Source: Spirochaetaceae bacterium
Lineage (GTDB): Bacteria > Spirochaetota > Spirochaetia > Treponematales > Breznakiellaceae
Length of the DNA: 15,419 bases
Direction: 5' to 3'
Assembly: GCA_031255115.1 (NCBI GenBank)
Contig: JAIRTD010000192.1
Location: 1 to 15,419, forward strand
Position 1 is the stretch's first letter. Each line of letters opens with the position of its first letter. The position numbers were made by a program, and so were the translations under genes. Below the pieces are notes generated by a model, which saw only the letters and a program-made list of their open reading frames with translations, ran no database searches and was not told the DNA's origin. Below are positions 7,996 through 15,324 of the stretch, piece after piece.

Positions 7996-8529
7996 ATGGA
8001 GCATTCAAGGAGCAGAGAAGGCCGTGATGGCCGTGAAAGGAAATTCGAGGAAAAGGAATTTGTCGAAAAGCTGGTAAAGCTAAACCGTACCGCCAAGGTA
8101 GTCAAGGGCGGCCGGCGTTTTTCTTTTTCCGCCCTTACGGTGGTCGGCGATCGCAAAGGCAATGTGGGTTATGGTTTTGGCAAGGCCAATGATGTTTCCG
8201 AGGCCATACGAAAGAGTATAGACAAGGCCAAGCGGAGCTTTGTAAAGCTGCCGGTAAAAAACGGGACCATACCCCACGAGATCGAAGCGACCTTTAAGGC
8301 TTCCCGGGTACTTTTAAAACCCGCCTGTTCGGGAACGGGCATCATAGCCGGCGGTCCGGTGCGGGCCATTATGGAAGCAGGCGGCGTTACCGACGTGCTG
8401 TCCAAGTCTCTGGGCGCTCCAAGCCAGTACAATGTGGTCAAGGCGACCTTTGAATGTATTCGGGGCATGATGGACGCCAAGGCAATGGCAAAGAACCGGG
8501 GTAAGTCCCTCAAGGAGCTGTGGGGGTAA
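7996..8529 (+). CDS. rpsE: 30S ribosomal protein S5
   Basis: 177 residues. S5 is part of the decoding and mRNA-entry region, and changes in it affect translational accuracy. The N-terminal 14 residues are charged (SRSREGRDGRERK) and precede the family core FVEKLVKLNRTAKVVKGGRRFSF. ALTVVGDRKGNVGYGFGKA and the C-terminal LGAPSQYNVVKATFE are conserved. A GGGGG-rich SD lies in the 8-nt gap after rplR. Confidence 0.97.
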   Translation: MEHSRSREGRDGRERKFEEKEFVEKLVKLNRTAKVVKGGRRFSFSALTVVGDRKGNVGYGFGKANDVSEAIRKSIDKAKRSFVKLPVKNGTIPHEIEATFKASRVLLKPACSGTGIIAGGPVRAIMEAGGVTDVLSKSLGAPSQYNVVKATFECIRGMMDAKAMAKNRGKSLKELWG

Positions 8530-8531
8530 TC

Positions 8532-8717
8532 ATGGCGCAGAAAATAAAAATCAGCCTGAGAAGGAGCACCATCGGAGTTCTGCCCAAGCAGCGGGCTACG
8601 ATTCGTTCTCTTGGACTGAGAAAAATAGGATCTTCAGTAGAACAGGAAGCTAATCCGGTGATACTGGGGATGGTAAAGGTTGTTTCCCATCTGGTTAAGG
8701 TGGAGGAGATACAATAA
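8532..8717 (+). CDS. rpmD: 50S ribosomal protein L30
   Basis: 61 residues from ATG 8532 (MAQKIKISLRRSTIGVLPKQ), the usual L30 size. The in-frame ATG at 8520 would add four residues and lie within rpsE. L30 is a small ferredoxin-fold protein of the 50S subunit. TIRSLGLRKIGSSVEQE and the C-terminal HLVKVEEI match the family. The stop overlaps the rplO ATG by one base. Confidence 0.96.
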   Translation: MAQKIKISLRRSTIGVLPKQRATIRSLGLRKIGSSVEQEANPVILGMVKVVSHLVKVEEIQ

Positions 8718-9199
8718 TGGCTGACGCAGCAAAGGCTTCTGATAGTTTTACCCTCCATGCTCCCGAAGGCGCCAACAGACGGCGGCGCATGGTTGGCCGC
8801 GGGCAGGGCACTGGCCGGGGTACTACCTCAGGAAGAGGCAATAAGGGACAGAAGTCCCGTTCAGGCGGCAAAACCTATGTGGGCTTTGAAGGCGGGCAGA
8901 TGCCCCTGTACCGGCGTCTCGCTCACCGGGGTTTTTCCAATTATCCGTTCCGTAAGGAGTACCAGGCGGTAAACCTGGGAGAAATAGACCGGCGCTATGC
9001 TGACGGCGAAACCGTAGACAACGCAAGCCTCATACTCAAAGGGCTTGTCAAAAGCGCAAAGCCGGTAAAGATACTCGCCGACGGAAGGTTTTCCAAAAAG
9101 CTGACCTTTAAGGTTGCCGCTATTTCAGCGCAGGCCAAAGAAAAGGCCGAAAAAGCCGGTAGTACGGTAAGCGCTTCGGCGGCCGGGTCAAAAGAATAA
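8717..9199 (+). CDS. rplO: 50S ribosomal protein L15
   Basis: 160 residues. L15 is a late 50S assembly protein with an extended glycine- and arginine-rich N-terminal region, here RRRRMVGRGQGTGRGTTSGRGNKGQ, followed by FEGGQMPLYRRLAHRGF. The tail after the conserved AKEKAEKAGSTV adds about ten small residues (SASAAGSKE). GGAGGAG at 8702-8708 is the SD, inside rpmD. Confidence 0.97.
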   Translation: MADAAKASDSFTLHAPEGANRRRRMVGRGQGTGRGTTSGRGNKGQKSRSGGKTYVGFEGGQMPLYRRLAHRGFSNYPFRKEYQAVNLGEIDRRYADGETVDNASLILKGLVKSAKPVKILADGRFSKKLTFKVAAISAQAKEKAEKAGSTVSASAAGSKE

Positions 9200-9217
9200 A
9201 GGTATAGGGAATATTGA

Positions 9218-10546
9218 ATGGCTAATCCATTGGTTGGTGTTTTCAGAGTTAAAGAGCTTCGGGAGAGGGTCTTGTTTACTACCGTGATGCTGGTGGTTTT
9301 CCGCCTTGGCACGGTGCTTCCCATTCCGGGCATCAATGTGCAGGCGTTGAATAACTACTTCACCGATATGCAGAATTCCGGAAATGCCATTATTGATTAT
9401 CTTGACTTTTTCGCCGGCGGCGCGTTCTCCAATTTCTCGGTGTTTATGCTGGGTATCATGCCGTATATTTCCATGTCCATCATCATGCAGCTTCTGATAA
9501 TTGTCTTTCCCAGCCTTAAAAAAATATCGGAAGAAGAAGGCGGCCGGAAAAAGATACAGTCCTACCAGCGCATCGGAACCGTGGGAATCTGTCTTGTCCA
9601 GTCTTTTGCGGTAAGCCAGTACGCGGCCAATATAGCCCGGTCTGTGGATAATCTCCTTACCATACCCATGCTGAACTTTACCCTGCTTTCCATGCTTACC
9701 GTAACTACAGGAACCATGTTCCTCATGTGGATAGGCGAACAGATAACCCAGCGGGGCATAGGCAACGGCATATCCCTCCTGATTTTTGCCGGTATCGTGG
9801 CCAGGCTTCCCCGGGCTGTATACGAAGTGTGGCAGCGGGTTGCCAACGGGACCCTTAATCTGGTCTTTGTTATTGTGGTCTTTGTGATGTTTGTGGCCAT
9901 AGTCGCCCTGGTGGTGTTTGAACAGCAGGGCCAACGGAAAATATCGGTCCATTACGCCAAACGGGTAGTAGGCCGGAAGATGTACGGCGCCCAGAACACC
10001 TATATCCCCTTCAAAATAAATCCATCTGGGGTGATTCCGGTTATCTTTGCTTCTTCTATATTAACATTCCCGATTCAGATAGCCTCTACCATAGGGGGTA
10101 ACGTAGCCTGGCTCGCGGCAGTTTCCCGGGCTTTGGACCCCCAGGGGCCTCTGTATAATATTTTATATGTTCTTCTCATTGTGTTCTTTGCGTATTTCTA
10201 CACACAGGTAAGTCTTAACCCCATAGAGATAGCCAAGAACATACGGGAAAACGGCGGATCCATACCGGGTATCAGGACCGAACGCATTGAGGAATATCTT
10301 ACCAAAATACTCAATCGTATCGTACTTCCCGGTTCGCTTTACCTGGCGATAATCGCGGTGCTGCCGCAGATTATTCAGATGTTGTTTAACTTTCCCGCCT
10401 CAATTACGTACCTCATGGGCGGTACTTCGCTCCTCATTCTTGTGGGCGTAGACCTGGATACCATGAGTCAGATTGAAGCCCTGCTCAAAATGCACCATCA
10501 TGAGGGCCTCACGAAGCGGGGAAAATTACGGGGTCGTAACCTTTAA
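9218..10546 (+). CDS. secY: Protein translocase subunit SecY
   Basis: 442 residues with about ten hydrophobic membrane segments (first at roughly 18-40, then 65-100, 118-140, 148-172, 184-200, 212-234, 265-290, 312-332, 372-392 and 398-414). SecY is the protein-conducting channel of the inner membrane, working with SecE, SecG and SecA. Signature stretches are FRLGTVLPIPGIN near the N-terminus, QRGIGNGISLLIFAGI and GAQNTYIPFKINPSGVIPVIFASS. The start follows AGGGA at 9206-9210. Unlike in many bacteria, no adk, map or infA follows; rpmJ comes next. Confidence 0.98.
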   Translation: MANPLVGVFRVKELRERVLFTTVMLVVFRLGTVLPIPGINVQALNNYFTDMQNSGNAIIDYLDFFAGGAFSNFSVFMLGIMPYISMSIIMQLLIIVFPSLKKISEEEGGRKKIQSYQRIGTVGICLVQSFAVSQYAANIARSVDNLLTIPMLNFTLLSMLTVTTGTMFLMWIGEQITQRGIGNGISLLIFAGIVARLPRAVYEVWQRVANGTLNLVFVIVVFVMFVAIVALVVFEQQGQRKISVHYAKRVVGRKMYGAQNTYIPFKINPSGVIPVIFASSILTFPIQIASTIGGNVAWLAAVSRALDPQGPLYNILYVLLIVFFAYFYTQVSLNPIEIAKNIRENGGSIPGIRTERIEEYLTKILNRIVLPGSLYLAIIAVLPQIIQMLFNFPASITYLMGGTSLLILVGVDLDTMSQIEALLKMHHHEGLTKRGKLRGRNL

Positions 10547-10559
10547 GGAGCGTTTATAG

Positions 10560-10673
10560 ATGAAAGTCCGGACGAGCGTAAAACCGATTTGCGATAAATG
10601 CAAGGTAATTAAACGGAACGGAATTATCCGTATTATTTGCCAAAATCCGAAGCATAAGCAGAAACAGGGCTAG
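10560..10673 (+). CDS. rpmJ: 50S ribosomal protein L36 (zinc form)
   Basis: 37 residues: [16 protein letters not shown], then [21 protein letters not shown]. This is the smallest ribosomal protein of the 50S subunit. Zinc ligands Cys11, Cys14, Cys27 and His32 are all present, so it is the C+ paralogue type. AAGGAG at 10545-10550, overlapping the secY stop, is 9 nt before the ATG. It sits between secY and rpsM, the usual place at the head of the alpha block. Confidence 0.97.
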   Translation: MKVRTSVKPICDKCKVIKRNGIIRIICQNPKHKQKQG

Positions 10674-10682
10674 GGGGTAGGA

Positions 10683-11048
10683 ATGGCACGTATAGCAGGA
10701 GTTGACCTGCCCAATAAGCATGTCAATATCGCGTTGACCTATGTGTACGGAATTGGCCGGGCCAGCGCGGCCCAGATCTGCGAGAAGGCAAAGATAGACC
10801 CCCAGCGGCTTATCAATGACCTGTCCCAGGAAGAACTCAACGAACTGAGGCAGCTCATTGAGAACGAGTACAAGGTCGAAGGCCGGCTCCGTACCGAGAT
10901 CGCCCTGAATATCAAGCGGCTTATGGATATAGGCTGTTACCGGGGCCTCAGGCACCGCAAGGGTCTGCCCCTGCGGGGTCAGCGTACCCGGACCAATGCC
11001 CGGACCCGGAAGGGCAAGAAAAAGACCGTGGCGGGCAAGAAGAAGTAG
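10683..11048 (+). CDS. rpsM: 30S ribosomal protein S13
   Basis: 121 residues. S13 lies in the 30S head, contacts L5 and the P-site tRNA, and starts [25 protein letters not shown]. The C-terminal [19 protein letters not shown] is consensus, followed by a lysine-rich tail. The 9-nt gap after rpmJ holds a GGGGGTAGGA SD. In E. coli the alpha-operon S4 repressor site lies ahead of this gene; here the tight spacing leaves no room for it, and structure is instead found after rpsM. Confidence 0.98.
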   Translation: MARIAGVDLPNKHVNIALTYVYGIGRASAAQICEKAKIDPQRLINDLSQEELNELRQLIENEYKVEGRLRTEIALNIKRLMDIGCYRGLRHRKGLPLRGQRTRTNARTRKGKKKTVAGKKK

Positions 11049-11064
11049 TTTGAAAACCCCCGGT

Positions 11065-11083
11065 AAAAACCCGCAGGGTTTTT
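11065..11083 (+). terminator. Terminator-like hairpin after rpsM
   Basis: A perfect 8-bp stem, AAAAACCC with GGGTTTTT, closed by a GCA triloop; the right arm ends in T5. It resembles a weak, possibly bidirectional intrinsic terminator or attenuator, with only three G-C pairs. An upstream AAAACCC (11053-11059) could pair with the same right arm. Since rpsK, rpsD, rpoA and rplQ must be made, full termination here is unlikely. Confidence 0.45.
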
Positions 11084-11088
11084 GAATT

Positions 11089-11130
11089 TGGAGAAATTAC
11101 CCGGTGATTTCTCCATACCATTTTGGAGGA
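11089..11130 (+). promoter_or_regulatory. Hairpin with alternative pairing to rpsK SD
   Basis: Bases 11089-11097 pair perfectly with 11107-11115, and three more pairs extend inward to a CCG loop. The right arm 11109-11115 can instead pair with 11124-11130 (seven pairs, one U-G, 8-nt loop), covering the rpsK SD. The left arm carries TTTGGAG (11087-11093), identical to the SD region at 11122-11128. The two folds are mutually exclusive. This suggests translational control of rpsK; the controlling factor is unknown. Confidence 0.5.
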
Positions 11131-11134
11131 GCGA

Positions 11135-11518
11135 GTGGCTGCCAGTACAAAGAGACGGAAAGAAAAAAAGTCCGTATATGAAGGGAATGTATACATACAG
11201 GCTACATTCAATAATACTATTGTAACCATAACCGATCTCATGGGAAACGCCATTTCCTGGGCAAGTTCCGGCGGTCTTGGGTTCCGGGGCGCCAAAAAAT
11301 CAACGCCCTTTGCCGCCCAGTCGGTAACCGAGACTGCCGCCCAGAAGGCGCTCCAGGTAGGACTTCGGGAAGTGCATGTGTATGTAAAGGGCCCGGGCAT
11401 AGGCAGAGAGTCGGCAATACGCCAGCTCGGCGCGCTGGGTATCAAGGTAAAGTCAATAAATGACGTTACCCCCATTCCGCATAACGGCTGCAGGCCGAGA
11501 AAGACGCGCCGTATATAG
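11135..11518 (+). CDS. rpsK: 30S ribosomal protein S11 (GTG start)
   Basis: 127 residues from GTG 11135, reading (M)[22 protein letters not shown] at 11125-11129 is well spaced for this GTG; the in-frame TTG at 11123 overlaps that SD and is unlikely. S11 forms part of the 30S platform near the E-site and the SD helix. [39 protein letters not shown] and the C-terminal [18 protein letters not shown] are near-consensus. Confidence 0.97.
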   Translation: MAASTKRRKEKKSVYEGNVYIQATFNNTIVTITDLMGNAISWASSGGLGFRGAKKSTPFAAQSVTETAAQKALQVGLREVHVYVKGPGIGRESAIRQLGALGIKVKSINDVTPIPHNGCRPRKTRRI

Positions 11519-11546
11519 GCGTAATCAATACAGGGAGAGAAAATCT

Positions 11547-12182
11547 ATGGCAAGATATACCGGACCTGTTTGTCGGCTTTGCCGGACGGAGCAGAAAAAG
11601 CTCATGCTTAAAGGCGACCGTTGCAAAAGCGATAAATGTCCCATCAATAAAAAACGCCCCGCTCCGGGCAAGGACCCCAAGGCCCGTCCGGGTAAGCGTT
11701 CCGATTACGGAATACAACTGCGGGAGAAGCAGAAATTCAAGAGAATCTACGGCATGCAGGAAAAGCAGTTCCATCTCTTTTTTGAACGGGCGTTGCGCAT
11801 GCCCGGCATCACCGGCGAAAATCTGTTTGCCCTGCTTGAACGGCGCCTTGACAATGTGGTCTACCGGCTTCGTTTTGCGTCGAGCAGAAGCCAGGCCCGG
11901 CAGGTGGTACTCCACGGCCATGTCCTGGTAAACGGAAAAAAAGTCAATGTTCCTTCGTACCTTGTAAGGTCCAATGACATAATCGAAATAAAGGAGCCCA
12001 GTCGTAACCTCGTCGTTATAAAGGAAGCGCTCAAGGAATTCGGCAAGGCGGGGGTGATGCCCTGGCTCCAGCTTGACCCTGACGCTATGAAGGGAACCTT
12101 TATGGCTGTTCCCCGGCGTAGTGATATTACTGATTTGGCGGATATCAAAGAACAGATGATTGTCGAATTCTATTCTAAATAA
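11547..12182 (+). CDS. rpsD: 30S ribosomal protein S4 (zinc form)
   Basis: 211 residues from ATG 11547 after AGGGAG; the longer in-frame ATG at 11460 overlaps rpsK. S4 is a primary 16S rRNA binder and, in E. coli, the translational repressor of the alpha operon. An N-terminal zinc site is present: Cys9, Cys12, Cys26 and Cys31. The S4 RNA-binding domain lies at about residues 100-165, with LERRLDNVVYRLRFASSRSQARQ and HGHVLVNGKKVNVPSYLV. It stands between rpsK and rpoA, as in the canonical alpha operon. Confidence 0.98.
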   Translation: MARYTGPVCRLCRTEQKKLMLKGDRCKSDKCPINKKRPAPGKDPKARPGKRSDYGIQLREKQKFKRIYGMQEKQFHLFFERALRMPGITGENLFALLERRLDNVVYRLRFASSRSQARQVVLHGHVLVNGKKVNVPSYLVRSNDIIEIKEPSRNLVVIKEALKEFGKAGVMPWLQLDPDAMKGTFMAVPRRSDITDLADIKEQMIVEFYSK

Positions 12183-12191
12183 GGAGTTCCT

Positions 12192-13247
12192 ATGGCCCGT
12201 AAGAACCTGCTTAAAGGATTCAAGCGTCCCAAAGGTATCACCTTTGAGCACGGCGAACTGAGATCAAATTACGGAAAGTTCATCGCCGCTCCGTTTGAAC
12301 CAGGATTTGGTACGACGGTCGGCAATACTCTGCGCCGGGTGCTCCTTTCTTCCATACAGGGGTATGCGATTACCGCGGTAAAAATTACCTCTTATGACGC
12401 TGAAGGATCCGCCCATAGCATATCCAGTGAGTTTGAGACCATACCGAATATCGTTGAGGACACTCTTGAGGTAATCAATAACCTCAAGCAGATGCGGCTC
12501 AAGCTGCCCGATGATGTGGAGCAGGACATACTGCTCTATGAATGGGCGGGGAAGGACGAAATTAAAAGCGATGATTTTGAACGTCCGGGACAGGTTGAAG
12601 TCCAGAGCAAGGGTCAGCATATTATGACCCTCATGGACGGCGCCCGCCTTGATTTTGAAATCCAGATTGACCTGGGCAGAGGGTATATTCCTTCTGAGGT
12701 AAACGAGCGTTATGTTGACGTAATCGGAACCATACCCATGGACGCGATTTTTTCGCCGGTAAAGAAAGTCAAGTTTGCCGTTGAGCCCACCCGGGTCGGC
12801 CAGCGCAGCGATTATGACAAACTGGTACTCGAAGTCTGGACCGATGGTACGGTAAAGCCCGACGACGCCCTTGCCGAAGCGGCAAAAATCGCCAAGGATC
12901 ATTTTTCGGTATTCATCAATTTTGACGAAAACAACCTGGGCACCGAAGATTACCTTGACGAGGATGACGAGCGTATCAGGCAGATACTCAACACTCCGGT
13001 AGAAGAGCTTGAGCTTTCGGTACGTTCATCCAATTGTCTTAAAAACGCCAATATTAAAACCATTGGCGAACTTACCAGAAAGACCGAGGACGATATCGCC
13101 AAGACCAGGAATTTCGGCAAGAAGTCGCTTCAGGAGATCAAGGAAAAACTCAAGGAGTGGAACCTCTCCCTGGGTATTACCGATATGAACGTGCTAAAAA
13201 ACACCATAAGAATTACCCCGGATAAGGAAGAGAAAGATGAAGCATAA
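12192..13247 (+). CDS. rpoA: RNA polymerase alpha subunit
   Basis: 351 residues, slightly longer than the E. coli protein (329). The N-terminal domain dimerises and scaffolds beta and beta'; the block [27 protein letters not shown] is conserved. The C-terminal domain, from about residue 265, binds promoter UP elements and activators: [22 protein letters not shown] and [13 protein letters not shown]. Arg278 corresponds to E. coli Arg265, the main DNA-contacting residue. TAAGGAG overlaps the rpsD stop. The gene overlaps rplQ by 11 bases. Confidence 0.98.
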   Translation: MARKNLLKGFKRPKGITFEHGELRSNYGKFIAAPFEPGFGTTVGNTLRRVLLSSIQGYAITAVKITSYDAEGSAHSISSEFETIPNIVEDTLEVINNLKQMRLKLPDDVEQDILLYEWAGKDEIKSDDFERPGQVEVQSKGQHIMTLMDGARLDFEIQIDLGRGYIPSEVNERYVDVIGTIPMDAIFSPVKKVKFAVEPTRVGQRSDYDKLVLEVWTDGTVKPDDALAEAAKIAKDHFSVFINFDENNLGTEDYLDEDDERIRQILNTPVEELELSVRSSNCLKNANIKTIGELTRKTEDDIAKTRNFGKKSLQEIKEKLKEWNLSLGITDMNVLKNTIRITPDKEEKDEA

Positions 13248-13833
13248 ACGAGGTTTTAATCCCCTGGAGCGCATGGCCGCCCATCGGAAGGCGCTTCACC
13301 GGAATATGGTAACGTCATTATTCAGGTATGAAAGAATACAGACCACCAAGGCCAAGGCCCGTGAGATCAGACGGAGCGCCGAAAGACTCATCACCCGGGC
13401 AAAGGTGGATTCGGTTCATAACCGGCGCATTGTTTCCGCGCGGCTTTACGATGAAGGCATGGTCGCCAAGCTCTTTACCGACATAGGCCCCCGCATGAAG
13501 GAAAGGGCCGGCGGATATACCCGCATCATCAAACTCGGCGAGCGTTACGGCGATGCCGCGGAAATAGTGATACTTGAGCTTGTGGACTACAAACTCGATA
13601 CCGGAGACAAGACGGAAAAGAAAGCCGGTGATAAAAAAGCCAAGGTCAAGGAATCCAAGGATAAGGAAGGCAAAGCCAGGGGAGCCAAAGTCAAGGAAAC
13701 TGGCGATAAGGGGCCCAAGGCCAAAGAAGCCGGCGACAAGGAAGCCAAGGCCAAAGAGGCCGGAGAAAAGGATACTGGGGCTGCGGAGCCCACGGCCGGG
13801 GAAACCGGAGATACAGAGGTGAGCAATGTCTAA
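13237..13833 (+). CDS. rplQ: 50S ribosomal protein L17 with repetitive charged tail
   Basis: 198 residues, against about 115-130 for typical L17. Residues 1-120 are a normal L17 core ([59 protein letters not shown]). L17 lies near the tunnel exit. The remaining 78 residues are a low-complexity Lys/Glu/Ala/Gly/Asp tail that includes decapeptide-like repeats at residues 136-180. The tail is in frame and without stops, so it is probably real; its role is unknown. It starts 11 bases inside rpoA with AAGGAAGAG as SD, and overlaps the next gene by eight bases. Confidence 0.96.
   Translation: MKHKRGFNPLERMAAHRKALHRNMVTSLFRYERIQTTKAKAREIRRSAERLITRAKVDSVHNRRIVSARLYDEGMVAKLFTDIGPRMKERAGGYTRIIKLGERYGDAAEIVILELVDYKLDTGDKTEKKAGDKKAKVKESKDKEGKARGAKVKETGDKGPKAKEAGDKEAKAKEAGEKDTGAAEPTAGETGDTEVSNV
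13642..13776 (+). repeat. In-frame ~30-bp repeats in rplQ tail
   Basis: Four imperfect decapeptide units are encoded: [10 protein letters not shown] (residues 136-145), [10 protein letters not shown] (151-160), [10 protein letters not shown] (161-170) and [10 protein letters not shown] (171-180), with KARGA inserted after the first. The pattern is K-x-K-E-x-G/K-D/E-K. The last two units are the most alike at DNA level, suggesting expansion by slippage or unequal recombination. Confidence 0.85.
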
Positions 13834-14011
13834 AGCACACAGGGGAAAGGGTATACGCGAACTCCCCGCCCACGGCCGGGGAGAATGTCCGGTCTGCAAG
13901 CGGAAAAACGTAAAGATCCTCTACGAACAGGAAGCGGGAGAAGCAAAGGTAAAGATCTGCAAGACCTGTAAAGCTGCGATCAAACACGGCAAGAAAAGCG
14001 TGCAGGCGTAA
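13826..14011 (+). CDS. Small zinc-ribbon protein, function unknown
   Basis: 61 residues with four cysteines in two knuckles: Cys21/Cys24 (CPVC) and Cys45/Cys48 (CKTC), 20 residues apart. This is a classic zinc-ribbon spacing. The rest is rich in Lys and Arg, suggesting RNA or nucleic-acid binding. The second knuckle, KVKICKTCK, resembles the zinc ribbon of the L24 encoded in the same cluster (KVRVCRKCG). It overlaps the end of rplQ by eight bases, and GAGG (13816-13819, within GAGGTGA) is a very good SD, so it is very likely translated with L17. I do not recognise a named family. A ribosome-associated or spirochaete-specific protein is plausible but inferred. Confidence 0.85.
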   Translation: MSKAHRGKGIRELPAHGRGECPVCKRKNVKILYEQEAGEAKVKICKTCKAAIKHGKKSVQA

Positions 14012-14035
14012 AGTCAGTTCTTTTCGGGAGGGGTT

Positions 14036-15241
14036 ATGGCAAGAACGGTTCTGCTGTTTTTATGCCTGGCCCCTTTTTTTTGTTGCAGCCCGGAAGAAAC
14101 CCGCGCGGAACCCGAAACGGGAAAGCCCCCCAGAGATAGTCTGCCTCAGGAAGTTGTTGCTTCTCAAGCGAGCCTTAGTTTTATCGCGGCCGGGGATAAT
14201 CTCTTACACCTTTTGGTGCTGGATTCCCTGGTGGAGCAGGGAAGCTATGTTGTCGATCCCCTGTATGATGAAGTCAGGGCCCTGGTCGAAAAAGCCGACA
14301 TAGCCTTTGTCAACCAGGAGACACTTCTTGCCGGAGAACGCTTTGGCATCTCAGGCTATCCACAGTTCAACAGCCCCCAGGAAGCAGGCAGGGCCCTTGT
14401 CAGGGCCGGTTTTGATGTTATTAACCAGGCGACAAACCATGTCATGGATAAGGGATACGCCGCGGTATACGCCACCATGGACTTTTGGGACAGCGTTGAA
14501 GGCATTGAATACCTGGGAATTTTCAGGTCCGCCGAAGAACGGGAAACCAAAGAAGTAATCATCACAAAAAACGGTATCAGCATCGGGTTTCTTGCCTATA
14601 CTGAAGGAACCAACGGTATCCCCGTGCCCTCAGGCAGGCCCTATCTTGTAGCCCTTGCCGATATGGGCCTTATGGAAAGGGACATAGCCAGGCTGCGGGA
14701 AAAATGCGATTTTCTTGTGGTGTCCATGCACTGGGGAGATGAGTACCAGCATGACTACAACGCGCGGCAGGCAAAACTCGGCGCCTTTCTTGCCGCTCAG
14801 AATGTGGACCTCGTACTTGGCCACCACCCCCATGTGCTCCAGACCTTTGAATACCTGCCGCGCCCTGACGGCGGAAAAACACTCTGCTTTTATTCACTGG
14901 GAAATTTTATCTCGGCCCAGCAGCGTCCGCCTACAGCCCTGGGCGCCCTGGCCTTTGTCAGACTCGCCAAATTCGGCGGCAGCCTCTATATAGAACAGGC
15001 GGGGCTTATTCCCACCGTAACCCATTATGAAAGGGATTTACGCGGCTACAAGGTATACCCGTATTATGCGTACAGTACGGCCCTCGCCGGAAAACACGGA
15101 CTCCAGTACCTAAGCACCGGGATTTCGAAGGCATACTTTGATGGCATACTGACCAGGCTCTTCAGGGACGGGCTGATTATGTACAATCCCTTTGCCCCGG
15201 AAACCTTTCAGGGCGCGGGAGGGACAGAGCTGCCAAAATGA
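14036..15241 (+). CDS. CapA/PgsA-family exported protein
   Basis: 401 residues. The family includes poly-gamma-glutamate synthesis protein CapA/PgsA and has a metallophosphoesterase-like fold. Motifs are in order: AAGDNLLH (51-58), NQETLL (93-98), ATNHVMDKG (132-140), MHWGDEY (231-237), LGHHPHVLQ (261-269) and YSLGNFI (286-292). The N-terminus has a hydrophobic stretch (residues 5-15) ending FFCC, then a polar linker. It is therefore a signal peptide, possibly a lipoprotein with an atypical lipobox at Cys17. GGGAGGGG precedes the ATG, 24 nt after the zinc-ribbon gene, with no terminator seen. Substrate unknown; no capB or capC neighbours are in view, so poly-glutamate synthesis should not be assumed. 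The last residues (GTELPK) come from a repeat copy shared with downstream DNA. Confidence 0.9.
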   Translation: MARTVLLFLCLAPFFCCSPEETRAEPETGKPPRDSLPQEVVASQASLSFIAAGDNLLHLLVLDSLVEQGSYVVDPLYDEVRALVEKADIAFVNQETLLAGERFGISGYPQFNSPQEAGRALVRAGFDVINQATNHVMDKGYAAVYATMDFWDSVEGIEYLGIFRSAEERETKEVIITKNGISIGFLAYTEGTNGIPVPSGRPYLVALADMGLMERDIARLREKCDFLVVSMHWGDEYQHDYNARQAKLGAFLAAQNVDLVLGHHPHVLQTFEYLPRPDGGKTLCFYSLGNFISAQQRPPTALGALAFVRLAKFGGSLYIEQAGLIPTVTHYERDLRGYKVYPYYAYSTALAGKHGLQYLSTGISKAYFDGILTRLFRDGLIMYNPFAPETFQGAGGTELPK

Positions 15242-15324
15242 AGCAGCGCTAAAAATGGGGACAGAGCTGCCAAGCAGGGGGGCAGAGCCGCTGAAAGGGG
15301 GACAGAGCTGCTGAAATAAAGCAG
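15221..15324 (+). repeat. Four-copy GGGRCAGAGCYGC repeat array
   Basis: The core GGG(A/G)CAGAGC(T/C)GC occurs four times, with CAGAG at 15225, 15262, 15283 and 15303. Copies 1 and 4 share a longer unit continuing into AAATnAAGCAG. Copy 1 (GCTGC 15229-15233 with GCAGC 15243-15247) and copy 4 (CTGCT 15308-15312 with AGCAG 15320-15324) can form short hairpins. The array lies at the junction of convergent genes, like REP-type elements. Copy 1 is within the capA-like coding end. Confidence 0.75.

Noticed and set aside
11123..11134. TTG start for rpsK
   Set aside because: It overlaps the SD needed for the GTG at 11135, which also gives a normal S11 length.
12264..12902. 212-codon minus-strand frame opposite rpoA
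   Set aside because: Shadow of the conserved rpoA coding sequence.
15255..15314. 20-codon ORF across repeat copies 2-4
   Set aside because: Arises from the repeat sequence itself; no SD and no independent support.
15221..15324. CRISPR array
   Set aside because: Units are too short and unevenly spaced, with no true unique spacers and no cas genes in view.
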